From positions 4,834,501 to 4,898,500 of the forward strand of contig NC_092606.1 of assembly GCF_047663525.1 (NCBI RefSeq): DNA of 64,000 nucleotides. The letters run 5' to 3'. Every line of letters starts with the position of its first letter. Within the stretch, counting starts at the first letter, position 1. Of this stretch, positions 30,301-42,300 are shown in pieces. A model generated the notes under the pieces. It ran no database searches, was not told where the DNA came from, and saw only the letters and a list, made by a program, of their open reading frames with translations. A program made the position numbers and the translations under genes. Source of the stretch: Anas platyrhynchos (Eukaryota; Chordata; Aves; Anseriformes; Anatidae).

Positions 30301-33300
30301 GTGCGGGTGGTGCGCAAGGTGGTGCGCAAAGTCCTGCCGGGGGAGGATGCCGGCGGTGCCAGGGAGCCGGCGCGAGACGTCAAGTCTCCCGAGCCCGTGC
30401 CACCCCCCAGAAAAGAGGAGCCAGGTCCCCCTGCGCCCCCACCACCGCCCCCCGCTGTGCCGGCCGCCCCCGCCAAGCCGGAGCCCAAAGATGAGATCTC
30501 AGCGGGGCTCAAAACCCTCATGGCCAAGGGCAAAACCAAAGAGCACCGCCCGCGGCTCCGGCTGGGAGACAGGCGAGAGGAGAAGTCCCCCGGGCCCTCG
30601 GGAGGCAAAGGAGCCTCTGCACCAGGCTCCCCACCTGCTGCGGGGGACACAAAGCCATCTGTGTCCCCGGGTGCCAAAGCCAAGCCGGAGCCTCTGGCGC
30701 AGCCTTCGGGAGGCAAAGCGGAGCCGCCAAAGGCACCCGCCCCCAAGCCCACCGCCCTGGAGAGGCACAAGGTACCGCTGTGTGCACGGCTCTAACCCGG
30801 CGTGGGTGTGCGGCACGACCCGCAGGGACGCCTCGTCCCGCACGGCGGAGCATGGTGTGAGCTCACCAGCATGGTTTGCAGTGGTTTTGGGGTGTTTTTG
30901 GGGTGTGTGGTGCCGGGCGGGGGTCACTTTTTGGTGCGGCCGGGTGGGTGATGGCCACCGCATCACGCTGCCCCTTGTCTCCCCACCCTGCTCGTGTGGA
31001 GAAGAAGCAGCAGCCCGGCGAGAAGCGACAGACCCCCGCGAAAACCACCCTGGGACCCCCCCAGCAGGTGCGTGGGAGCAGGGACCCGGGATTTGTGGTG
31101 CCAGGGGCCTGCCAGGGCTGTCCAGGGCAGTGCTGGGTGCCTGCGGGTGCCCCAGCACAGGTGCAGGTGGGCAGGGCGCTGTAGGGTCTGCGCAAGGGAG
31201 GTGCCCTGCGTGGTGTCCGTGGGCTTCAGGGCCAAAAAAAAGCACCCGTGATGTCCCCCGTGCCGGCGACGTGCCGGTGCCAGCCAGCCCGCTGCTAACG
31301 GTGCTCTGCCTCCAGGCTGCCCCCGGCCCCGCTCCCCAGCTGAGCCCGTCGGAAGAGGCGCAGCGCCGGCTGGAGAGGATCTTCACGGCTTCTGTAATTC
31401 GGGGAGGGGGGTGGGAATTTGGTGATTGTGCGTGGCCCGGTGCCCGGTGCTGGATGGGGACGCTGCCCCGTCCACGCCGTGTGCTCTCCCTTGGTGTTTG
31501 CACCGCCGCTTGTGGCCGCCAGCCCCGTGGCCCCGCTCTGGGTGCCGCTGGCTTCTGGGTTTGGTGATCGCTGCCCCGAGCAACGTGCGTGGCCGTGGGG
31601 AGCTGCGGTGCCCGCAGCGCCGTGCCATGTCCCTGTGTCGGTGTCCCCGCTGCAGCCCGAGCACGGCTGTGCCAGCTGGGGCGATGTCTTGGGGGGTTTT
31701 GGCCATGCCGGGGCCCCGTGGGGTGTCGCGGTGCTGTTGCTGCTCTCTGCCTCTTACCCCTCTTTTCTTTCTCTCCTCCTCCCTCGCTGCTGTCAGCTGG
31801 ACCCCGCAGCCTCCGCCCCGGCACCCAGCCAGGTACCGTACCCCTGTCCTCAGGAGCTCTCTGCTTCCACTGGCAACCTCCCGCTGTCCTCTGTCTGCCG
31901 CTGGGCTGGTGTCTGCGCCCGCGCCTCGTGCTGGAGCGTAAGGCTTTCCCCACCCAGGGCTGCTGCAGAGAGTGGCCAGGGTGGCCCTGCGTCTTCATCG
32001 CGCTCCCTCGGTCACAGCAAGCCGAGCCAGCAGGGCACGGCCGGGGCTGGGTGCCTCTCCCCGGGCTCACTTGTTGCAGCTCCGGGCTCCCCGTGGCCGT
32101 GCTGGGGCACGCGGTGGAGAGCCAGGCACCCCGGCTGCTGTCAGTGGAGGTGGCAGGAGGACGGTGGCTCTCAGCCTGGCTGGGGAGGGCAGGGGCTTCC
32201 AGCGGGCAGGGAAAGGGCAGAGCCAGGCTGAAGGGCCGGTGAGCATCAGGGAGAGGTGGAGGAGGGGGGACAGTGCCCTGGTTCCCCGCGTGTCCCTGCG
32301 CTGGCACTCGCTGGGCATGCACCAGAGTATCCCAGGCGCATGGCACAGCCACCTCCAGCCCCGGGGGCTGTGTCCTCACCCCCAACCTGCGCTGGGAGCT
32401 TGGCCACCCAGCCTCATGGCCACCTTCCCAGCTCCGTGCATGTCCAGCACTGTGCTGGAGCTGCTGCTGTGCTGGCAGAGCTGTCCCAGCTGCGGTGTCC
32501 GCGTGGCCGGGGGCTCCAAGGTGGCCGCGCTTCGCCGCACGCCTCCGCTCGCTTCCCCCACCGCTTCCCGTGCTCGCTGCGGGGCAGAGCGTGGCCCTTC
32601 TCGCCCTCACGCCCCATCTCTCGGCCTCGATAGGGACAAGTGGACGATGTCCTGGCAGCCCCCTTTGGCCCCGTCCCTGCTGCAGCTCAGGTTTGGCTCC
32701 GGGGCTCGCCCTGCTCGCGGGTAGCGGGGACGTCCCCCACGTGCCGGCTGTGCCAGCCCGACCTTACCCATCCCCGTGGGACTGTGCCACTGCTGTGCTG
32801 TGTCCTGTGTCCCTGCGTCATGTTCCCACGGCATGTCCTGTGTCCCTGCAGCATGTCCTGCGTCCCCACAGCACGCCACGTGTCCCTGTGTCCCAGCACG
32901 GCTACACGAGTGGCACGGGGGTGCCGTGGGTGCCGGGGCTGCAGTTCGGGAGCACAGCCAGGGTTGTGTGTGGTGACTGCATCCCAGGGTCATTGTGGCT
33001 TTGTGTCTTCCCCCGGCTGTGTCAGGGACAGGGGGGCTCTGCAGCTCCAAACCCTCTGGGGTCCCCGGGACAGCAGACAAGTTGGGGACACGTTTCGGGA
33101 GGGCTCAGGGCTCATGGAAGGTGGCATGGCGCCACGCTCCCTCCAGCCCCACGTCCCCCTGTCTCACAGGCCAAGACAGAGGAGCAGATAGCTGCCGAGG
33201 AGGCTTGGTATGAGACCGACAAAGTGTGGCTGGTGCACAAGGATGGCTTCTCCTTGGGTGAGTTGGGGTCAGGCCAGGCCGTGGGGGTGCCCGGCACGGC

Positions 33301-36300
33301 CCCGCTGAGCCCCGTGTGCCCTCGCAGGCAGCCAGCTGCGGCCGGAGGAGGCCAGCGCCCTGCCCGAGGGCAAGGTGAAGGTGAAGCTGGACCACGACGG
33401 AGCCGTCCTGGAGGTGGAGGAGGACGACGTGGAGAAGGTAGGGCCGCGGGATGGGGGGCCGCGGGGCGGTGGGGACCCCCGTTCCCCGCCTGACCCCCGG
33501 CCCCGCTCCCAGGCGAACCCTCCATCCTGCGACCGCGTGGAGGACCTGGCCAGCCTCCTCTACCTCAACGAGTCCAGCGTCCTGCACACGCTGCGGCAGC
33601 GCTACGGCGGCAACCTCATCCACACCTACGCCGGCCCCACCATGGTCGTCATCAACCCGCTGAGCTCCCCCTCCATGTACTCCGAGAAGGTGACACCGGG
33701 GTGGGGGGGACGGTGGCGCACGCTGGTGGCACCGGAGCTGTGTCACCCTTCAGAGGTGCTCCTGCAGGGCCGCAGGGTGCTGAGCGTCCCCCGTTTGTCC
33801 CCCCAGGTCATGCACATGTTCAAGGGGTGCCGCAGGGAGGACACGTCCCCGCACATCTACGCCGTGGCCCAGGCTGCGTACCGCAGCATGCTGATGAGCC
33901 GCCAGGACCAGGCGGTCGTGCTGCTGGGCGCCAGCGGCAGCGGCAAGACCACCAACTGCCAGCACCTCGTCCAGTACCTCGCCACCATCGCCGGCAGCAC
34001 CGGCAAGGTCTTCTCCGGTGAGTGCTCGCCTCGGGGCCCCCTGCCACCTCCTCACGCCCCTCGCTTCGCGGTCACGGTGCTGCTCTCTCACTCGTCTCGC
34101 CGCGTGCACGCCGCCGGCCACGCGCACCCCACCGCCCCGCTTGTTTCCTCGCAGCGGAGAAGTGGCAGGCTCTCTACACCGTCCTGGAGGCTTTTGGCAA
34201 TAGCAGCACCAGCATGAACGGCAACGCCACGCGCTTCTCCCAGATCATCTCCCTGGACTTCGACCAGGCTGGGCAGGTGGCGTCCGCCTCCGTACAGGTG
34301 AGGGGCCGGGGTGGCCCCCTCGGCGCAGGAGCCGGTCCGTCCCGAGGGCGTTTTCTCCTGCCAGCTCTCCTTTCTAACCCGCTCCTGCCAGCCAGGCCGT
34401 GTTCGCAGCCAAGCGTCGAGCTCGTGGCTTTGTTTGCAGCCAGTCGGGGTGATAACAGCAGCCCTTAAAATGCAACAGAGCCACTTCGTGCTCCAGTGCA
34501 CCTGCTGATCGAGCCCTGCGCCCCCAGGAGAGATGCTCAGGGTTTGCGTGGGTGTTTGCCTTACTGCAGCAGGGCCAGGAGACCTCCACGTCTCCTTGGG
34601 AGCCCAGGGAAAAGGATCCTGGGCTGGCAGCAAGGATGAGGCTGGGGCTGGGGGGTCTTGGTGGGAGCTTGGCCCTCGAGGATGGTTCCCAACCCCCCTG
34701 ACCTCTCCCAGACGCTGCTGCTGGAGAAGCTGCGTGTCGCCCGGCGCCCTGCCAACGAGGCCACCTTCAACGTCTTCTACTACCTGCTGGCCTGCCCCGA
34801 CAGCGCCCTGCGGTGAGCCTGGCCCCGGCACGGGGGTCTTGGGGGTCTCCCGGCACCTCGGGGACCAACCTGGGTGGTGTTTCCCCCAACAGGACTGAGC
34901 TCCACTTCAACCACCTGGCGGAGAACAACGTCTTCGGCATCGTGCCCCTCGCCAAGGTCCTGCCTGCTGCGGGGCTGGGCAGGGGGCTGCAGGGGGGTGG
35001 GGGCTTGGGGAAGGAGATGGGAGAGCCAGGGTGGCCCTGTCCCTGCGGGCAGGGGGACTTCTGCTGGTCCCCAGCCCCTCTGGGTGCTCGTGGCCTGGCC
35101 AGAGGCACCGGGAGCAGTCACCCTGTGCCAATGGCTCCCGTTGCTCTCCGCAGCCCGAGGAGAAGCAGAAGGCAGCCCAGCAGTTCAACAAGCTGCAGGC
35201 TGCCATGAAGGTGATGGGCATCTCCGGCGATGAGCAGAAAGCCTTCTGGCTCGTCCTGGGGGCCATTTGTCACCTGGGGGCTGCCGGAGCCACCAAAGGT
35301 AACGGGGCTGGGACGCGTTGATCAGCAGAGCTCAGGTCTGCTGGCTGGTCGGGGTCCAGATTGATGCTGGCACCTCTGCGCCTTGCAGACAGGCTCTAGG
35401 GGGGCTTTTGGGGTTGTGCAAGCTGACGGGCAGTGCTCTGGGTGCTCCGTGACACCTGGATTTGTCCCCTTGGTCGGGGCGAGCCGGGTAGCTCCCAGCC
35501 AGCAGGGATCAAACACCCCGGGCACCACCAGAGCGAGACCCTGGCACCGTCCCTGTCACATCAGGGAGTTTTGTGGCTGGGGACAAGGGAGCATGGGGGG
35601 CGCACACATGTCGTCCCCCCCACCTAACGCCGTTCCCTCCCCTGTCCTCCCACAGAGCCACTGGCAGATGGAGCTGGTAATTGGAGCCATGCAGGGCTCT
35701 GCTCCGGGCTTGGTGGTGGTCTGGGGGCTAAGAAGGGGCTTGGGGTGCTGCTGGTGTGCTGGGAGTAGCCCCGGGCTGGGCTCTGGTAGCCCTGGGGTTA
35801 CCTCTTGGCAACCCAGCACAGGAGTGCACCGTGGGCTCGCCCTGATGGCACTGGTTCACCTCTCCACTGCTGGGGGGCTCAGGGTGCCTCTGCAGCTGCT
35901 CTTCTCCCCGCTGGGGGTCTTGTGTTACCCCCGAGGTGCTGGAAGCCCCCTCTGCTGCCTGCCCTGGGCTCTGCATGCTCGCAGGAGGCTTGGATCGAGG
36001 GGTTCAGCAGCTTGGGGGAGGGAATCAAGATGGAAATGGGCAGAGAGCCCCATTTGTGCCACGTTTTGGAGCGGGTTTTGGGTGCTCGGCGGGCACAGCG
36101 TGCTCCCAGGGGCGCTTCGAGGCACTAGAGGGCAGCAGGGCCCCGCTGCAGCACCGCTGCAGGGACGCACGGCTGGTGCAGGAGCCTCTGCGAGGGGCTG
36201 GGGGATCCCCAAATCCTGCTCAGGGGGAGCATCCCCAAATCCTGCCTTGAGGGGGGGAGCATCCCAGCCCAAATCCTGCTCCCGGTGCCTTCCCTGCATC

Positions 36301-39300
36301 TCTGGGGATGCTCAGCACCAGCTCGGCCACCCCAGCCCCCTTTTTCCTGGGGCTCGATCTGGTGCCTGTGGTGCTTGCTGTGGGGCAGGGGCAGACCCCA
36401 CAGCGGGTCTTAGCATCTCACATCTCGCCGTGGCGGTGCTCAGGGGGTCGGGGGGGGGTTAGGAACCAGGTTCGGTGCATGTGGGGTTTTGGCAGGAGGG
36501 CGTCCCCGCGTCGCGTGCCCGCGCTGCCGCGTGCCGGTGTTGCTAACCCCTGTCTCTGTTCGCATGGTGCATGCTGCCCTTTTGCAATGCAGACGCCGAC
36601 GAAGGTAAAGTCCTGTTCTCCGCGCGGCTCTGGCTTCCCTGTCCCGTCCCATTCTCGTGTCCCCCCCTCCGTGTCCCCATTAACCCGCTCCCACCTCCCT
36701 TCCCCACCCTGTGTCCGTGTGTCCGTGTCCGGCAGCCGCGGTCTGTCCCTGTCAGAGCGGGGGGCAGTGATGGAGAGGGGCGTCCCCATCTCCCAGCATG
36801 GCTCAGCCTTGCAGGGAGGCGAAGCCACTTACCCCCCATCTCCTCGAATCGAGCCCCAAAATTTTCCTCTTGGTGCTGGCCACGTGCAAGCCCTGGGATC
36901 ACGCTGCGCCAGCCGTGCACAGCGTCCCCGCCTCGGGGTTGGCTTTTGTGTGCCACCCCTGTCCCCATCCCACCGTGGGGGACCCAGTGACCAGCCGGGG
37001 TGCACCAGGAGAGCCCCAAACGTGGGACAGCCGGCGCTGAGCCTCCTTTTTTCCCCCCTCAGCCGGGAGGAAGCAGTTTGCGCGGCACGAGTGGGCTCAG
37101 AAGGCCGCCTACCTGCTGGGCTGCAGCCTGGAGGAGCTCTCCTCCTCCATCTTCAAGCACCAGCCCAAGGGCACGCTGCAGCGCTCCACCTCCTTCCGAC
37201 AGGGCCCCGAGGAGCAGGGCATGGGCGACGGCACAGGTAGGGCGCGGGGAGGGGCGGGTGGCCCCCGGGGGGGACGCCTGGTTGGGGACACTCAGGGCGC
37301 AGCCGTCCCCTCCGCCAGGTCCCAAGCTGACGGCGCTGGAGTGCCTGGAGGGCATGGCCTCGGGATTGTACTCGGAGCTCTTCACCCTCCTCATCTCCCT
37401 CCTCAACAGGTACACGACGGGATTTGGGGTGGGGGGTGCCGGGGGAGGTCGGTCAGCACCCACCCACCCCGCTTGTGTCCCCCGCAGGGCGCTCAAGTCC
37501 AGCCAGCACTCAGTGTGCTCGGTGACGGTGGTGGACACCCCCGGGGCGCAGAACCCCGAGGTGGCGGGGCAGAGCCGCGGGGCCACCTTCGAGGAGCTGT
37601 GCCACAACTACGCCCAGGAGCGCCTGCAGCTCCTCTTCCACCAGCGCACCTTCGCCCAGGAGCTGGAGCGCTACAAGGAGGTAGCGGGGACGCCCCCGGG
37701 GGCACTGTCACCCCCTCCTCTCTCCTTTCTGCTCCAGCATCTCCTGTGACCCCCCCCCTGCTCCCCAAATTTCTTAACAAGTGGTCACTCAGGACCGGGT
37801 CCAACCCAATCAGCTCTGACACCGCGCTCTCTGCTTCAGGGGTATCCGGGGGGGTTCCCACCGCTGATGGTGCCGGCAAATGTGTCCTGGGGGGGGGCTG
37901 CTGCGGGTGGTGGGAGGGCGACGGTGGCCGCTGCTCCATCTCGGCACCACCTGGGTGCCCACGGGGACCCTTTTTGGTGTCCTGACCGCCCCCGGCACCT
38001 CTCCCTGGAGCAGCGGGGCGGTGGGACGCCCGGGAAACCCCCATCTCCTGTCTAGATCCGATTGAGACTAACGTACTGACCGGCCCGCGGGGGCCCTAAC
38101 GCTGATCTCCAGTCACACAGGCACTAATCGCTCCTCTGTCCGTCCTCTCCAGGAAAACATAGAGCTTGCACTGGCTGACACAGAGCCCGCTACCTGGGGC
38201 TCTGTAGCCACTGTAGACCAGCCCTCACACCAGGCACTGGTAAGCACCCACGGCGCTTCCTCGCGGCCTCCGTCCCGGCCGTGACCCAGCTCCTCTGTGG
38301 CCACCTCCGTCCCCAAAACCCGCTCCTGCAGCACGGACGAGGGCTGGGACAGCGGGGCTGGAGGCGGCTGCTGCTGCTCCTCCTTGTAGCCGAGCGGCTG
38401 CTGGCAGCCCCGCGATCCATTACGGCGGGTTATTGAGCATTAGGCGCGGCGATAGCATCGGCCGTGCTGCTTTGCTGTCCTTTTAGCGGTAATTATGGGG
38501 AAGGAAAGGTGATTTCCTAAGTGCTTGGCAATGAGAGCGTGACTGAGCGTGCGAGCAGCGGGCAGCCCTGGTGCATCCCCGGCACCGTGCTCCCCGGTGC
38601 CTCCGGGAGGGGAGGATGAGGGCAGGATGGCCCTGGGGCGATCCTTGGCATGCTCTGGTCCCGGGGTGCTTTGATCCCGAAGGTGCTTTGATCCCTGGGA
38701 TGCTCCGCTCTGCAGGGTGCACCCATCCTTGGGGTGCCCTGGTCCTTGGGGTGCTCCGTTCCCTGCTGGACGAGGCTTTCAGAGACTGAGTGTGGCTGCT
38801 GGCGCTGGCCCCACACCGGGTTTGATCCCAGGGGTGCCAGAGCGCAGCGTTTGGCTCGCCACCGAGCTTGGCGCGTTACGTTTGCCTCTTTCCCTGCCAG
38901 GTACCCATTAAGCAGGGGCCGTTTCGCGCGGCGCCGCTTTGCCGTGCTGCTGGCAGCAGAGGAGGTTGCATGCTCCCCGCGTCTCCCCCGGTCCCCCCCC
39001 CCCATCCCTGCCCACCTCCAGGTCCCGGTACCAACGCGGTGTCACCCACAGGTCCGCTCGCTGGCCCGCACCGACGAGGCGCGGGGGCTGCTGTGGCTGC
39101 TGGAGGAGGAGGCGCTGCAGCCGGGCGGCAGCGAGGACACCTTGCTGGAGCGGCTCTTCGCCTACTACGGTCCCCAGGAGGGGGGCAAGAAAGGTCTGGG
39201 GGTGCGACCGGCACCGCGTTGCTGCGCCGGCTGAGCTGGCTGCGGTGCCCGTGCCCAGCGGTGCCGTGTCTCCCCGCAGGGCACGACCCGCTGCTCCCCA

Positions 39301-42300
39301 GCGACAAGCCCCGGCACTTCTTCCTGGGCCACAGCTCGGGGACCAACTGGGTGGAGTACGATGCCACGGGCTGGCTCAACCACGTCAAGCACAACCCGGC
39401 CACCCAAAACGCCTCCGTCCTGCTGCAGGAGTCGCAGAAGTGAGTGGGGTCCCCCGGGCTTGGGGAAGGAGCTTGGGAAAGGGGTGATTTTGGGGGTGAC
39501 GTCCCCTCCGTGCCCCGCAGGAAGGTCATCAGCAGCCTGTTCGCGGGCCGGGGCGGGTCGGCGCTGGTGCTATCGGGTTCGGTGGCGGGGCTGGAGGGGG
39601 GCTCGCAGCTGGCCCTGCGCCGCGCCACCAGCATGCGCAAGACCTTCACCACCGGCGTGGCCGCCGTCAAAAAGAAGTCGCTGTGCATCCAGATCAAGCT
39701 GCAAGTGGTGAGTGGGGGGCCCTCAGGATGATTGGGGGGGTCCCAGCACCCTGCTTTGGCACAATGGCACGGGTGTGTGTCCCCGGGTCCGGCTGGGGCA
39801 CTGCCCTGTGTCACCTCTCCCCCGTCCCCGCAGGATGCCCTCATCGACAGCATCAAGAAGTCCAAGCTGCACTTCGTGCACTGCTTCCTGCCCAAGGCGG
39901 CGGGGGGCGGCGGGGACCCCCGGGGGCTGCCGTGCCGGCGGGTGAGCGGCAGCGAGCTGGAGCTGCCGGCCGAGCACTGCGAGGCTGCGGGGCTGATGCA
40001 GCTCGACGTGCCCCTGCTGCGCGCCCAGCTCCGCGGCTCCCGCCTGCTGGACGCCCTCCGCATGTACCGCCAAGGTGAGCCCCCCCCAGTCCAAAATTCG
40101 TGTCCGATCTTACCACCCACGGGCGTGGCAGGAGGGGAGCAAATCCCCCGTCTGCAGCGCGGGGCCCCACGGGGAACCCCTTTGGCACGCGTCCTCGCGC
40201 AGAGCCCGGCTGCTGCCAGCTTTTCCCGTCCCGGGGGGGCTGGCCCCGCTCCCCCCGCGGGGCTGTTGTCACTTCGGGGCTCGGTGCCGGGGACAGGCAT
40301 GGCCTTACTTGGGTGTCTGCGCCGGTGCTGCCCGGCTGCTGGCAGCGATCCCACTGGCAGCCGGCCCTGATCCCGACGGGGAGGGGGGCTCCGGGTCGCG
40401 CTCAGCCAAGTGCTGGGGGATGCGGCCGCCGAGCCCGGGTTTAGGGCCTCGGGGCCAGACCCTTCCTGCAGCCTTTGGAAATCGATGCTGGGCGCACACC
40501 TCCCCGCAGCGATGAACATGACCCCCCCCCGGCTGTGGAGGGGTCAGCCTCTCCATCAGCACCCCCCTCGTTAATTAAGATGGGGAGGCTCGGCAATTAA
40601 CTGCGGCTCAGGACGGACCCGTAGCGGGGCCCGCCTGCTTGCACGGGTGACACACGTGTCCCTGCTCTCCCCTGGGGCAGCAATCTGGCTGCTTTCACCC
40701 CACATCTTGGCTGAAATTATTAAACAACAAGGCCAAGGAAAACCTCCAGCAGCCGTCCTGGGTGGCCCCGTTGAATCTCCCAAAAGACAGGGGAGGGGGC
40801 AGCGTGCGTGCGGGGGCACGGGGCTGTCCCCGGCCGTCCCCCAGGCATCCTGGCTGCCCCATGGCCCCCCTATCCTCTGCTCCCCCCCAGGCTACCCCGA
40901 CCACATGGTGTTCGCCGAGTTCAGGCGGCGTTTCGACGTCCTGGCCCCACACCTGACCAAGAAGCACGGGCGCAACTACATCGTGGTGGACGAGAAGCGG
41001 GTACGCGTGCCTGGCACCCCTTGGGGTCCTGTGCCCTGGGGTCCTGCACCCTGTTCCTGACCCCTGTCCCTCCCCACAGGCAGTGGAGGAGCTCCTGGAG
41101 TCGCTGGACCTGGAGAAGAGCAGCTACCACATGGGCTTGAGCCGGGTAGGACCCCGCTGGGGCCGTCCCTGCCCGCTGCAGGCTTCGGGGTCTGGCTGAG
41201 GGCAGGGTGGGCGCAGCGGCACAAGGGCAGCAGTGTGCACTCCCACCCACGCCATTCCTCACGCCTTGGGAATAAAAACCCCGAATAAAAACCCCACACA
41301 GGACGGGGCCAGGGGGCTGGGGAAGGGCGAGGACGTGGTGGGGACAAGGAGACACAAGTGGCACATCCCCACCGGCCAGCACAGCGGGATGGTGGCACCG
41401 CATCTCCCCCCTTTTCTTTTTTTCCCCCCTCCCGCAGGTGTTTTTCCGGGCGGGCTCGCTGGCCAGGCTGGAGGAGCAGCGGGACGCACAGACGAGCAGG
41501 AACATCACCCTGTTCCAGGCGGCGTGCAGGGGCTTCCTGGCACGGCAGCTCTTCAAGAAGAGGAAGGTTCGTGGCGCCTCTCCCCTCCCCGCTCCGCTGC
41601 ACAATTTCGCCTAAAATGGGCAGCACAGCTTTTCTGCCGCCGCCTGGCCCAGCGCCTCCTCCTCCCGCCTCTCTCTCCCCCTCCCCGGGAGCCGTGGGGA
41701 GCCGTGGGGAGCCGTGGGGCCAGCCCCGGGGCCGTCGGCTCCGTCCTGCCCCGCCGGGCTGCCGGGATGAAGCGGCCGTGCCAGCTCCTGCTTTTTATTA
41801 TTAAGGAGCGCGTAAAATAGGCACCGCAGCGGCGCCTCGCCCGCGGCGAGGTTAGCTCGTGCGGGTGCCGGAGGTAATCGGACAGCAGATAAGCCAGGAG
41901 CAATTAGCCCACATGCTAATGAAGGGGAGTGTGCCGGGGTGGTGGTGGGGGTGCTGAGCACCCGTGCGTCCTGCTGGGCCGGCGGCGCCCCGCGGCAGCC
42001 GTGCCGACGCCGTGTGCCCCGCGCAGATCCAGGATTTGGCCATCCGCTGCGTGCAGAAGAACATCAAGAAGAACAAGGGGGTGAAAGACTGGCCCTGGTG
42101 GAAGCTCTTCACCACCGTGCGGCCCCTCATCGAGGTGCAGCTCACCGAGGACCAGATCCGGGGCAAAGACGTGGGTACCGCTGCGCCGGGGGGGGGTGGG
42201 GATGGGGCAGGATGGGTCCGGGTGCACGTTGGAGACGGGCAGGGACCCTCAGTGGGGTGGGCTGCGGGACCCCACAGAGGGTGGGCTGCAGGGTCACCTC

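Noticed and set aside
30499-32610. 703-codon open frame on the minus strand
   Set aside because: It runs antisense to and across the MYO18A gamma exons and introns, is Pro/Arg/His-rich low complexity, and arises from GC-rich codon shadowing. No domain is recognised.
38876-40519. 547-codon open frame on the minus strand
   Set aside because: Antisense shadow over four MYO18A motor exons and their introns; no family resemblance.
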